The translations under genes were made by a program, and so were the position numbers. Positions 26,966 to 38,100 of a stretch of DNA of 64,000 bases are shown here, piece after piece. The DNA is from JAIVJZ01 sp036386515 (GTDB lineage: Bacteria; Acidobacteriota; Blastocatellia; Pyrinomonadales; Pyrinomonadaceae). The stretch's first letter is position 1; each line of letters begins with the position of its first letter. The stretch covers positions 1 through 64,000 of the forward strand of contig DASVVO010000060.1 of NCBI GenBank assembly GCA_036386515.1, written 5' to 3'. The notes under the pieces are model-generated. The model was not told the DNA's origin, ran no database searches, and saw only the letters and a list, made by a program, of their open reading frames with translations.

Positions 26966-27445
26966 GTGGGACACAAGTGGGACGGCTGGCGTGATTATGT
27001 GACGTTGCAGGAGCGTATGAATCGTCTGTTCGAGGATACGGCGCGACGGCACGATCATCTGAACGAGGAGCGGGAGGCGGAACTTGAGCGCGCGGATTGG
27101 ACGCCGGCGGCCGATGTCTATGAGACCGAGACGGAGTTCATCGTCGCCCTTGATTTGCCGGGCATCGCGCGCAACGCGCTCGAAGTGAGCGTGGACGAGA
27201 ATCGCCTGACGGTGCGCGGCGAACGCGCCCCCCACGCCGGCGGGACGCGGCGCGGCGGCAGCGGTGGCGGCGATGGCGGCGGTGGTGGTCGCCCGTTCGG
27301 ACGTTTCCTGAGTCGCTTCGGGCCGCTCCCGCCCACGGTCGATCAGAAAAACATCGCGGCCGAATACAAGGACGGCGTCCTCAGCCTGCGCCTGCCCAAA
27401 CGCACGGAGCCGAAAGCGGGGCGCGTCAAAATAGCAGTTCAGTGA
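26966..27445 (+). CDS. Second Hsp20-family small heat-shock protein with Gly-rich insert
   Basis: About 160 residues. GTG 26966 is the start because GGAGG lies nine bases upstream; an in-frame ATG at 26873 falls in repeat DNA. Alpha-crystallin domain from ADWTPAADVYETETEFIVAL to AAEYKDGVLSLRLPKRTE. The loop where the dimer-forming strand should be (about residues 85-118) is replaced by a long Gly/Arg-rich stretch (GGTRRGGSGGGDGGGGGR), so dimer exchange may differ from the first Hsp20. Only moderately similar to the upstream paralogue. Placed between clpB and grpE. Its stop lies within a heptamer element. Confidence 0.9.
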   Translation: MGHKWDGWRDYVTLQERMNRLFEDTARRHDHLNEEREAELERADWTPAADVYETETEFIVALDLPGIARNALEVSVDENRLTVRGERAPHAGGTRRGGSGGGDGGGGGRPFGRFLSRFGPLPPTVDQKNIAAEYKDGVLSLRLPKRTEPKAGRVKIAVQ

Positions 27446-27504
27446 CGAGTGACAAGTCGGAAAACTTGTTCTAACTTGTTACCTATCACCTGTCACTCGT
27501 CACT
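27442..27504. repeat. Heptamer-unit inverted repeat, class GTCACT
   Basis: Left arm GTGACGA, GTGACAA, GT; right series ACTTGTT, ACCTATC, ACCTGTC, ACTCGTC, AC in 7-base register. The outer 13 bases of both arms pair perfectly. The stop of the upstream hsp20 (27443-27445) is in the first unit; the right arm ends nine bases before the grpE ATG. Confidence 0.85.
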
Positions 27505-27513
27505 AAAGTTTAT

Positions 27514-28230
27514 ATGGTATCTTTTCGCAGGGAGAAAAAGAGTAAGGATATGGGAGAGAGAACGGCGGCTGAAGAAGCGCGCACGCGCGGCGAGTCGGCG
27601 ACGGCGGATGCCACGGGAGGCGAGGGCGTTCGCGTGACGGACAGGCGGCGCATCAGCCTCGACGATTCGGAGGAAGGCGTGCGCGTGCAGGAAGCGGCGG
27701 ACGCGCCGAGTTTGAAACCGAAGTACGTGGAAGAACTCGAAGCGCGCACGCGCGCCGCCGAGGGCGTGGCGAAGGATGTGCAGGCGCGTTTTGAACAGGT
27801 GCGCGCGGAACTCAAGCGCGAGACGGACGAGGTCAGGCAGCGACTCGCGCGCACGGCGGATGAACGCGCGGCGCGCGAGAAGGCCGCGTTCGTCGGCGCG
27901 CTGCTGCCCGTGATGGAGAATCTGCGGCGCGCGATGGAGGCGGCCGAGGGCGGCGGCTCGCTCGACGCGCTGCTCGAAGGACTTCGCGGCACTCTCAGCG
28001 GTTTCGAGAGCGCGCTCGCCTCCGGCGGCATCGAAGCGATCACGGCCGTCGGCGAATTGTTCGACCCGGAGCTGCACGAAGCGGTTGACGTGTGCGAGGT
28101 CGAACCGGCGCGCGACGGATTAGTGACGGCCGAATACTCTCGCGGCTATCGCATGAACGGCCAACTGCTCAGACCGGCGCGCGTGCAGGTCGGGCGGGCG
28201 CGAGGCGAAGGACAAGCGACGACGGAATAA
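27514..28230 (+). CDS. grpE: Nucleotide exchange factor GrpE
   Basis: Exchanges ADP for ATP on DnaK. 238 residues: acidic/charged disordered N-terminus (~1-65), long coiled coil (~70-120, VEELEARTRAAEGVAKDVQ, VRAELKRETDEVRQRL), the dimer helices (FVGALLPVMENLRRAMEAAEG) and the C-terminal beta-wing (ELFDPELHEAVDVCEVEPA, VTAEYSRGYRMNGQLLRPARVQVG). Start ATG 27514 lacks a clear Shine-Dalgarno; ATG 27550 is an alternative. No dnaK or dnaJ is in the window, so its partner is encoded elsewhere. Confidence 0.93.
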   Translation: MVSFRREKKSKDMGERTAAEEARTRGESATADATGGEGVRVTDRRRISLDDSEEGVRVQEAADAPSLKPKYVEELEARTRAAEGVAKDVQARFEQVRAELKRETDEVRQRLARTADERAAREKAAFVGALLPVMENLRRAMEAAEGGGSLDALLEGLRGTLSGFESALASGGIEAITAVGELFDPELHEAVDVCEVEPARDGLVTAEYSRGYRMNGQLLRPARVQVGRARGEGQATTE

Positions 28231-28237
28231 ATTTTTG

Positions 28238-28347
28238 TCAGTTGTCCGTCGTTTGTGGCTCTGTCAGCGACGGTCTGAAGATGAGGGTTTGAGATCGATT
28301 GAGAGTAAAACAACTGACGACTGACAACTGACGACGGACAATCTTAT
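28238..28347. repeat. Heptamer-unit inverted repeat, class CAACTGA
   Basis: Right part is CAACTGA, CGACTGA, CAACTGA, CGACGGA, CAA in register; the left part GTCAGTTGTCCGTCG is complementary to pieces of it. It fills almost all of the grpE-groEL spacer, and one unit supplies the -35-like CTGACA of a possible groEL promoter. Confidence 0.75.
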
Positions 28348-28350
28348 AAC
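28321..28350 (+). promoter_or_regulatory. Possible sigma-70 promoter of groEL
   Basis: CTGACA (28321-28326), 18 bases, TATAAC (28345-28350); each hexamer differs from consensus by one base. The -35 box is part of the heptamer repeat. The groEL start is 33 bases downstream. Confidence 0.45.
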
Positions 28351-28382
28351 AACGAACAATCTTATCGAGGAGAACAAACGAA

Positions 28383-30020
28383 GTGGCGGCAAAAGATTTG
28401 AAGTTTAGCGAAGAGGCGCGCTCGGCGATGTTGAAGGGCGTGAACACGCTGGCGAACGCGGTGCGCGTGACGCTGGGGCCGAAGGGTCGCAACGTCGTGA
28501 TCGGCAAAAAATTCGGCTCGCCCGTGATCACGAAAGACGGCGTGACGGTGGCGAAAGAGATCGACCTCACGGACAACTACGAGAACATGGGCGCGCAGAT
28601 GGTGCGCGAGGTCGCCACGCGCACGAACGACACGGCGGGCGACGGCACGACGACGGCGACCGTGCTCGCACAGGCCATCTTCCGCGAGGGCGTCAAGAAC
28701 GTGACGGCGGGCGCGAACCCGATGGCCTTGCAGCGCGGCATCCAGCGCGCCACGGAAGCGGCCGTCGCGGACTTGGAGCGGCAGTCGAAAAAGGTCAAGG
28801 GCAAGGACGAACTCGCCAACGTCGCCAGCGTGTCGGCCAACAACGACCGCGAGATCGGCGAGTTGATCGCCGAGGCGATGGACAAGGTCGGCAAAGACGG
28901 CGTGGTCACGGTCGAAGAATCGCGGACGCTCGAAACCGAGTTGGACATCGTCGAGGGCATGCAGTTCGATCGCGGGTATCTCTCGCCTTACTTCGTCACC
29001 AACCCGGATCGCATGGAGGCGGTCTTGGAAGAACCGCTGATTCTCATACACGAAAAGAAGATCGCGGCGATGCGCGAACTGCTGCCCGTGCTCGAACTGG
29101 CCGCGAATCAGGGTCGGCCGCTGTTCATCATCTCGGAAGACATCGAGGGCGACGCGCTGCCCACGCTCGTCGTCAACAAACTGCGCGGCACGATCAAAGT
29201 CTGCGCCGTCAAAGCTCCGGCCTTCGGCGACCGCCGCAAGGCCATCCTCGAAGACATCGCGGCCTTGACGGGCGCGCGCGTCATCACGGAAGACCTCGGC
29301 GTCAAATTGGAGAGCGTGACGACGGACGACCTCGGCACGGCCAAGCGCGTTATCGTTGACAAGGACAGCACGACGCTCGTGGAAGGCGCGGGCGCGGCCG
29401 CCGACATCCAGGGACGCGTCGGCGCGATCCGCCGTCAAATCGAGGACAGCACCTCGGATTACGACCGCGAGAAGTTGCAGGAGCGGCTGGCGAAACTCGC
29501 GGGCGGCGTGGCGGTGATTCGCGTCGGGGCATCCACCGAAACGGAGATGAAAGAGAAGAAGATGCGCGTGGACGATGCCGTGAACGCGACGCGCGCGGCG
29601 GCGCAGGAGGGCATCGTGCCCGGCGGCGGCATCGCTTTGCTGCGCGCGGCGCGCGCGCTCGACAAGTTGGAACTCAAGGACGTGGACGAGCAGACGGGCG
29701 TGCGCATCCTTCGTCGCGCGCTCGAAGAACCCGTGCGGCGCATCGCCGAGAACGCGGGCATTGACGGCGCGATCGTCATCGGCAAGGTCGAGGAGTCGAA
29801 GGGCAAAAAAGGTTACAACGCGGCTACGGGCAAGTACGAAGACCTCGTCGAGTCCGGCATCATCGACCCGACGAAGGTCGTCCGCACGGCGTTGCAAAAC
29901 GCCTCGTCGGTCGCCGCGCTGCTGTTGACCACTGGCGCGGCCATCACCGACGCGCCGGAGCCGAAGAAAGCCGCCGGCGCGCCGCCGATGGGAGGCGGGG
30001 AAGACTACGGCGACTATTAA
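28383..30020 (+). CDS. groEL: Chaperonin GroEL, no groES beside it
   Basis: Double-ring ATP-dependent folding chamber, 545 residues. Conserved: LGPKGRNVVIGKKFGSPVITKDG, TAGDGTTTATVLAQAI (catalytic Asp), EGMQFDRGYLSPYFVTN, KAPAFGDRRKAILEDIA, EEGIVPGGGIALLRAA-like. The C-terminus is GAPPMGGGEDYGDY rather than the flexible Gly-Gly-Met repeat of the main chaperonin, and no groES lies upstream or downstream, suggesting a second, specialised copy or a dispersed system. Start GTG 28383 has GAGGAG ten bases upstream. Confidence 0.95.
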   Translation: MAAKDLKFSEEARSAMLKGVNTLANAVRVTLGPKGRNVVIGKKFGSPVITKDGVTVAKEIDLTDNYENMGAQMVREVATRTNDTAGDGTTTATVLAQAIFREGVKNVTAGANPMALQRGIQRATEAAVADLERQSKKVKGKDELANVASVSANNDREIGELIAEAMDKVGKDGVVTVEESRTLETELDIVEGMQFDRGYLSPYFVTNPDRMEAVLEEPLILIHEKKIAAMRELLPVLELAANQGRPLFIISEDIEGDALPTLVVNKLRGTIKVCAVKAPAFGDRRKAILEDIAALTGARVITEDLGVKLESVTTDDLGTAKRVIVDKDSTTLVEGAGAAADIQGRVGAIRRQIEDSTSDYDREKLQERLAKLAGGVAVIRVGASTETEMKEKKMRVDDAVNATRAAAQEGIVPGGGIALLRAARALDKLELKDVDEQTGVRILRRALEEPVRRIAENAGIDGAIVIGKVEESKGKKGYNAATGKYEDLVESGIIDPTKVVRTALQNASSVAALLLTTGAAITDAPEPKKAAGAPPMGGGEDYGDY

Positions 30021-30409
30021 AAGCAGGCGCGCGGGTGCGCTTCGAGTTCGAGGGAGCCGAAAGAAGCGTTCGTTTTGACTCCGGCGCGTGCGCGGCGGAG
30101 TCGGGGCGGACGCTCTTTCAGTCTGCGCCCGACGCGCGTTCTCTTTCGTGCGCGGCGCGCGAGAATTTCGGCAAATAATGGCAGCAAAATTGCATCCCCG
30201 AATGTGCTATGCTCGCGTTGTCCCTAAACGCAACGGGACACTGGCGCGTGGCATCTAAAAATAGCCGCACGAACGGAGAGAAAGCGGCCTTCATTTTCTC
30301 CGCGAAGAACCGGAACGGATCGTCGAGAGCGTAAATTATTCGGGCGGAAGCTGGCGATCGACAAACTCGCTGCCCCCACGGGCGCGACCACCAGGATTGA
30401 AGGAATACA
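30021..30409. other. Intergenic region between groEL and the clpC-like gene
   Basis: 389 bases without a convincing gene. A hairpin GACTCCG...CGGAGTC (30078-30103) may end the groEL transcript but has no T-tract. Around 30190-30213 TTGCAT and TATGCT occur but with only 12 bases between them, too short for a standard promoter. AAGGAA precedes the next ATG. Confidence 0.5.
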
Positions 30410-32689
<2,280 letters not shown>

Positions 32690-32740
32690 ATCGCCGGAGC
32701 GCGAGCCGGGCGAGACGATGTGCGCCCCGTGTTTGAACCG

Positions 32741-32785
32741 GAGGGTTTCAGCGATTGAATTTATAAATCGTCTGAAACCCTCTTT
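32741..32785 (+). terminator. Terminator after the clpC-like gene
   Basis: GAGGGTTTCAG (32741-32751) pairs with CTGAAACCCTC (32772-32782), and the inner CGATT pairs with AATCG after a one-base bulge. It is followed by TTTC. It ends the quality-control block. Confidence 0.65.
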
Positions 32786-32827
32786 CACTTGCGCCCCGGA
32801 TTTCTTTCAAAGGACATCATAAATTTT

Positions 32828-33694
32828 ATGAGTTCTCAGGCACACTCAACCCGCACGCGCGCGCGGCGGCTCGCGTTGTCGCTCGTCATACTGTTCTCGG
32901 CGGTCGTCTCCGGCTTCGCGCAAACGACGCCGGCCAACTCGCCGCCGCAGGTCGAATTAGCGGCGACGCCGACGCCGCCGCAGCAGGCGGCCAATGACGA
33001 GAAGGCGGAACAGATCGTTCGTCGCGCCCTGGAGGCGCAGGGCGGGAGCGCGTTCCTCGCCGTCAAGACGATCATCGGGCGCGGCTACTATTCGCAATTC
33101 GACAGGGGCGTCTCGCTCGCGCCGCAAACGTTTCTCGATTACCTCGTTCTCCCCGACCGCGAGCGGACGGAGTTTCGCGGCGCACGCGGCCGCCTGATCC
33201 AGACGAACGACGGCGACCGCGGCTGGCTGTTCGAGAGTTCGACGCGCTCGCTCACGGATATGAAGCCGGAGCAGGTGGCGGATTTCCGCCTCGCCATGCG
33301 CACGAGCACAGACAATTTGCTGCGCGGCTGGTGGCGCAAGGAAGGCGCGCGGCTCACCTATCTCGGACGCCGCGAGGCCGGTCTCGCCAAACGCAACGAA
33401 GCCGTGCGGGTGACTTACCCCGACGGCTTCACCGTGGACTACGAGATCGGCGCGAAAGACTCGCTGCCCGCCAAAACTTTTTACAAGCGGAAGAATGCCG
33501 AGGGCGTCGAGGTGACGGAAGAAGACCGCTTCGCCAGTTATAAACTTATCAACGGCCTGACCGTGCCCTTCGTCATCGACCACTATCGCGCGGGCGCACA
33601 GTCGAGCCGCATCAACTACGACTCGGTCGAGTTCAACCCGCCCATCCCCGACACCCTCTTCGCCAAACCGGCGAGCATCAAAGCGATCAAATAA
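32828..33694 (+). CDS. Exported LolA-like/outer-membrane lipoprotein-sorting-type protein
   Basis: 288 residues with signal peptide ~1-33 (RRLALSLVILFSAVVSGFAQ). A Pro/Thr-rich linker precedes a domain of repeated beta strands like LolA/LolB and the lipoprotein-sorting family: AEQIVRRALEAQGGSAFLAVKTI, GRGYYSQFDRG, VLPDRERTEFRGARGRLIQTNDGDRGW, then KTFYKRKNAEGVEVTEEDRFASYK and INGLTVPFVIDHYRAG. Proteins of this shape bind acyl chains in the periplasm. No LolC/D/E partner is nearby, so function is only a family-level guess. ATG 32828 gives the signal peptide directly. Confidence 0.75.
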   Translation: MSSQAHSTRTRARRLALSLVILFSAVVSGFAQTTPANSPPQVELAATPTPPQQAANDEKAEQIVRRALEAQGGSAFLAVKTIIGRGYYSQFDRGVSLAPQTFLDYLVLPDRERTEFRGARGRLIQTNDGDRGWLFESSTRSLTDMKPEQVADFRLAMRTSTDNLLRGWWRKEGARLTYLGRREAGLAKRNEAVRVTYPDGFTVDYEIGAKDSLPAKTFYKRKNAEGVEVTEEDRFASYKLINGLTVPFVIDHYRAGAQSSRINYDSVEFNPPIPDTLFAKPASIKAIK

Positions 33695-33711
33695 ACTTTC
33701 GGCCGGTGCCG

Positions 33712-33770
33712 ACACACACAAAACGCGCGCCCCGACGGAGTTTCCGCCGGGGCGCGCGCGTTTTGTGTGC
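33712..33770. terminator. Bidirectional terminator between convergent genes
   Basis: ACACAAAACGCGCGCCCCG with CGGA pairs with TCCG and CGGGGCGCGCGCGTTTTGTGT around a small loop. The A-tract on one side and T-tract on the other serve the convergent genes ending at 33694 (plus) and 33804 (minus). Confidence 0.8.
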
Positions 33771-33803
33771 GTGTAGATTCAGAGGCCGACCGGCACAGGC
33801 CGA

Positions 33804-34103
33804 CTAGCAGAGGCCGAACCACTGGAAGATTTTGCGGAGCGGCCGGGCGGCGGCGAATTCGTCGTTGCTGCGTCGTCGTGCGCCCTGAGCCTCGTTTCGT
33901 CGCGCGTCCTGGATGAGCGAGCGGAAGGTGTAAAACTCCTCGTCCGACATCGCGTTGAAGGTGTGCTCGTCGAGATTCTCGACGGCCTTGCCGCCGCCGT
34001 GGAGGGTGGCGTAGACGGTTGCGCCCGAAGGGACGCGATCCTGTCGCGTGGTGACGGCGAATTTCATGTTGCGCGGCTGGCCGGTGGCGTAAACGAATTG
34101 CAT
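33804..34103 (-). CDS. Hypothetical protein
   Basis: About 99 residues starting MQFVYATGQPRNMKFAVTTR at ATG 34103; an upstream in-frame ATG at 34169 is possible but less likely. Predicted beta-rich N-terminal half (TVYATLHGGGKAVENLDEHT), then an acidic stretch (FNAMSDEEFYTFRSLIQDAR) and a basic tail ending KIFQWFGLC. No signal peptide and no family recognised. It shares a bidirectional terminator with the LolA-like gene. The next gene in the same direction is a response regulator 281 bases upstream; the spacer between them has only a GC palindrome at 34289-34302. Confidence 0.6.
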   Translation of the reverse strand: MQFVYATGQPRNMKFAVTTRQDRVPSGATVYATLHGGGKAVENLDEHTFNAMSDEEFYTFRSLIQDARRNEAQGARRRSNDEFAAARPLRKIFQWFGLC

Positions 34104-34384
34104 CCCTGTCTCCTCGGTGTATCTCGGTCGTCGGTCTATCTGCTTAAAGCTTCGGTGGTGAGTTTCCAATCAATGTCCTACCTGCTAACGCGAGATACGG
34201 ACTGAAAAAGGATCACCCGAAACATTGCGAATTAAAATTTCAATTTCGTACCCGGTGGCGCGTCGCCCGGTGTGAAGTGAGAATAGAGGCGGCGCGCGCC
34301 GCTGTCACCACGCATGTAGGTGGTAAGTTTTCGGCCTTCGAGGCGAGACTTTTGAGCAGGAAAGACGGATTCGGCGCGGGCGGG

Positions 34385-35056
34385 CTACTTGATCAGGTGG
34401 TCGCGAAGGGCTTTGGCGACGGCTTCGGACTTGGAATGCACTTGTAGTTTTTCGTAGATGTGGCGCAGGTGAAAGGAGACGGTATTGACGGTGACGCCGA
34501 GTTCGACGGCGGCCGTTTTGTAGCTGTGGCCTTCGACGAGAAGTTTCAGGAGGCGCGTCTCGTGGGGCGTCAGTTGGTAGTCGGCGCGTTCGGGCGGGCG
34601 GAAGTCGCGGAAGAGGGTGACGACCTTGCGCGCGATCTCGGGCGACATCGGCGCGCCGCCCGCCGAAGCCTCCTTGAGACTCTCGATCAAGCGCGCGGGC
34701 GGCGTTTTCTTGAGCAAATAGCCGCACGCCCCGGCGCAGAGCGCGTCGAAGATGCGTTCGTTATCGTCGTAGACGGAGAGCATGAGGACGAGCAGCGCGG
34801 GGTGTCGCTCTTTGAGGATGCGGATGCCTTCGATGCCGTCCATGCCGGGCAGGCCGATGTCGGAGAGCAGCACGTCGGGCAGGTTCGCGCCGATCTTTGC
34901 GAAGGCTTCTTCCATCGAGCCGTAGCTGCCGGTGCAGCGATAGCCTTCCGTGCCGTTGATGAGCATCGCCAGCCCTTCGCGTATCTCGCGGCGGTCTTCG
35001 ACAATGGCGACCTTGATGACGCCTGACGCCGCGCCGCTCGTTCCGACGGTGTCCAT
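34385..35056 (-). CDS. NarL/LuxR-family response regulator
   Basis: 223-residue DNA-binding regulator. Receiver domain ~16-135: VAIVEDRREIREGL (acidic pocket), DVLLSDIGLPGMDGIEGIR with the phospho-accepting Asp, MLSVYDDNERIFDALCAGACGYLLKKTPP (switch Ser/Thr position Ser, conserved Lys). LuxR-type HTH ~155-220: LTPHETRLLKLLVEGHSYKTAAVELGVTVNTVSFHLRHIYEKL. The start at ATG 35056 has GAGGAG ten bases upstream. The propeller histidine kinase ending at 35170 lies immediately upstream in the same orientation and is its likely kinase. Confidence 0.93.
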   Translation of the reverse strand: MDTVGTSGAASGVIKVAIVEDRREIREGLAMLINGTEGYRCTGSYGSMEEAFAKIGANLPDVLLSDIGLPGMDGIEGIRILKERHPALLVLMLSVYDDNERIFDALCAGACGYLLKKTPPARLIESLKEASAGGAPMSPEIARKVVTLFRDFRPPERADYQLTPHETRLLKLLVEGHSYKTAAVELGVTVNTVSFHLRHIYEKLQVHSKSEAVAKALRDHLIK

Positions 35057-35169
35057 CGTGGGTAAACTCCTCAGTTGATCGAGCATGAAAGTCGTGTGTC
35101 TCTCTCTCCCGCGGCCTCGCGCGTGGTGGGGAGTAGAGAGTACGCCTGCGCGCACAGGCGCGTCACTAC

Positions 35170-38100
35170 CTATTTACGTAGTAACTTTCGCCAGGCGTCG
35201 GCGAGGCTGAACCCGTGTGGGCGTCGCGCCGGCACTTTGAGCGTCGAGGTGGTGCCGCGCCCGCGCTCCGATTCGACTTCGAAGGTGCCTCCGAGTGCGG
35301 CGGCGCGGCGACGCATGCTCAGGAGGCCGTGGCCGCCGAGACTCGCGCCGTCGCCGTTCGAGGGCTGCGCAGTTTGGGCGGCGTCGAAACCGCGCCCGTC
35401 GTCGCCGACGCGCAGCACGATCCAGTGGTTGACGATGCGCAGTTCGAGTTCGGCCTCGCGGCACCCGGAATGTTTGACGAGATTGTTGACGCACTCCTTG
35501 AAGATCAGGTAGACCTCGCGGCGGAGGTCTGCGCCGAGCCGTATGTCCTGTTCGGCATCGGGGGCGCGGAAGCGGAAAGCGATGTCGCGCGCGCTCAGGA
35601 TGTCGCTGGAGAAGCGGCGCATGCGCTGCGTGAGGTCGCTCAGGTGGTCGCGCTGCGGGTTGATCGCCCAGACGATGTCGCTCATCGAATCGACCATCTC
35701 GCGCGACGTTCCGGCGATCACCGAGAGCGGTTCGATGACGGGCGCGTTGTCCGGCGGCACGCGCTGGCTGACGACCTCGCTGAGGATGGCGATCTGCGAC
35801 AGGCTCGATCCGATGTCGTCGTGCAAGTCCGTGGCGATGCGCGTGCGCACGCGTTCCAACTCGACGAGGCGCGCGATGCGATAGCGATAGACGGCGAAGA
35901 CGAGACCGGCGACGAGGAGCGCGGCCAGAGTCAAAAACCAGGGACGTTGCCACACGGGGCGCAGGATCACGAAGGCGACGCTCGCCGCCTCCGCGCTCTC
36001 GACGCCGTCCGTGTTGACGGCGCGCACGAGAAAGCGGTAAGAGCCGGGCGCGAGATTGGCGTAGGTGACGCTGCGTTGATCGTTCGGCGCGCTCCACTCG
36101 CCGCCCGCCCCGGCCGCGCCCTCCAGTTTGTACCGGTAGCGCAAGACCTCGCCCGTTGCGAAGCCGAGGCCGAGAAAGTCTATCTGCACCTGATTCTGAT
36201 CGCTACTGAGGCGCAGGTTTTCGATCCGGGATTCGCCGAGGTCGGAGACGAGGCGGCGCACGCCCGCAACCTGTAGGCCGTCGATCATCACGGGCGGCGG
36301 CGGCGAGAGAATTTCCGGTTCGGGGACGAGGCGCGAGATGCCGTTCCAGGTGCCGAACCAGAGCGCGCCGTCGCGGGCGCGGTAGGCCGCTTGCGATTCG
36401 TTGGCGGCCAGCCCGTCGGCGACGGTGTAACGCTTGATGCGTCCGGTGGCGAGGTCGAAGCGATCCACGCTGCGCGACGTGCCGAGGTAGAGACGATGCA
36501 GGCCGTCTTCGGCGATGCTGCGGATGATGCCGCTCGTGAGTCCTTCGGCGGTCGTGTAGAGACGAAAGGCCGGATGCTCGGCCGCCGGGTCGTCGATCCG
36601 CACGAGGCCGTAAGAGTTGCTGCCGAGCCAGAGCCGCCCCGCCGCGTCAAAGTACATTTTCAGAATCTCGTCGGCGGTGAGTCCGGCCGCGCTGCCGAAC
36701 AGACGGAAGCGCCCGTCGCGGTAGCGCGCCGCGCCGCCCTCGCGGAAGCCGATCCACACGTTGCCCGAAGCGTCTTCCGCGAACGACAACGCCTCGCTGC
36801 GACGCGGCAAGCCTTCCGCATAGCTGTGAAACTTGTCGGCCGCGCGTTCCCAACGAACGAGCACCGCATCGCTATCCATGCCGATCCAGATGTCGCCGCG
36901 CGAGTCTTCAAAAATGCGCCTCACGGTGTTGCTCGTGAGGCCGTTCTGCGACGTGTAGACGCGCGGGCGGGCGCGCGCCAGTTCCGCGATGTGGCGGACG
37001 CCGGAGAAGCGATACAGGCCGTCGTTCGTGCCGACCCACCAATCGCCCGCGCGGTCTTCGACGACGCCGGTCAGGCGTGTGACCGCGGGTGGCACGTTCG
37101 GGCGCAGGGCGTTGAACTTGTGCCCGTCGAAATAACTGATGTAGCCGTTGACGGAGACGGCGCAGAGCGCGCCCGCGCGCGACTCGAAGATGTCCAGAAC
37201 GTAGCGGCCGCCGAGTCCGTCGGCCTCGCGGTAAGTGACGAGGCCGTGGCGCGCCAGTTTGATCGCGCCGCCGGTCTCGGTGCCGATCCACAGGTTGCCC
37301 GCGCGGTCTTCGGCGAGCGCGCGGATGTTGTCGTCGTTCAGGCCGTGGGCGGTGGTGTAGTTGGAGAAGGCGGGCGGGGCGAAAAGGCTCAGGCCGCGCG
37401 CCGTGCCGAGCCAGACGCGCCCGTCGCGGGCGACGTGTATCTCGCGCACGGAGTTGCTGGCGAGGCCGTCGGCGTTCGTGTAGTTGTAGGCCGCGCCCGT
37501 TTCGTCCGGCGGCGGAGGCGGCGACGCGGCGTGCGCGCTCGCTCCCGCCGTCCCCGAACGAGTCGGGCGCAAGAAGTTTGTCAGTTGACCCGTTGCGCCG
37601 CCGTTCGACGACGCGGGGAAGGGCTTGAAGATGAGCAGGCCGTTTTCGTGCGCCGCCCAGATGCGCCCCGCTTGATCGATGAACAAGTCCCAGACGATTC
37701 CCTTGATGTGCGCGGGCACGGGGAAGGCCGACATGCGCCCGTCCGGCTCGCGCCGCCAGAGTCCCTTCGAGGTGGCGATCCAGAGACGCCGCTCGTCGTC
37801 TTCGACGAACGCCCAGACGCCGCCCACGTCTTCGGGTCGCGCGCCCATCTCGACGCGCCGGAACTCGCTGCTCGTGCCCGCCGCTTCGTCCAACATGAAG
37901 AGGCCATCGTCCGTGCCCGCCCAGATGCGCCCCAAGGTGTCTTCAAACAGGCGGTTCGGGCGATTCGTGCGCGGCGTGTCGCCGGTTTTGTAGACGGTGA
38001 AACGTTCGCGCGCTTGAGCGTTCGTCGCGTTCGTTGTCGCCGTGGCCGCGCCGCGCGCCGCCACACCGCCGGTCGTCGCGGCGACCGCGCCCGCGCCAGG

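Noticed and set aside
28231..28382. groES upstream of groEL
   Set aside because: The spacer is 150 bases of repeat and promoter DNA and contains no frame of the needed size or sequence.
30180..30220. Promoter TTGCAT...TATGCT before the clpC-like gene
   Set aside because: The boxes are only 12 bases apart, outside the accepted 16-18 range.
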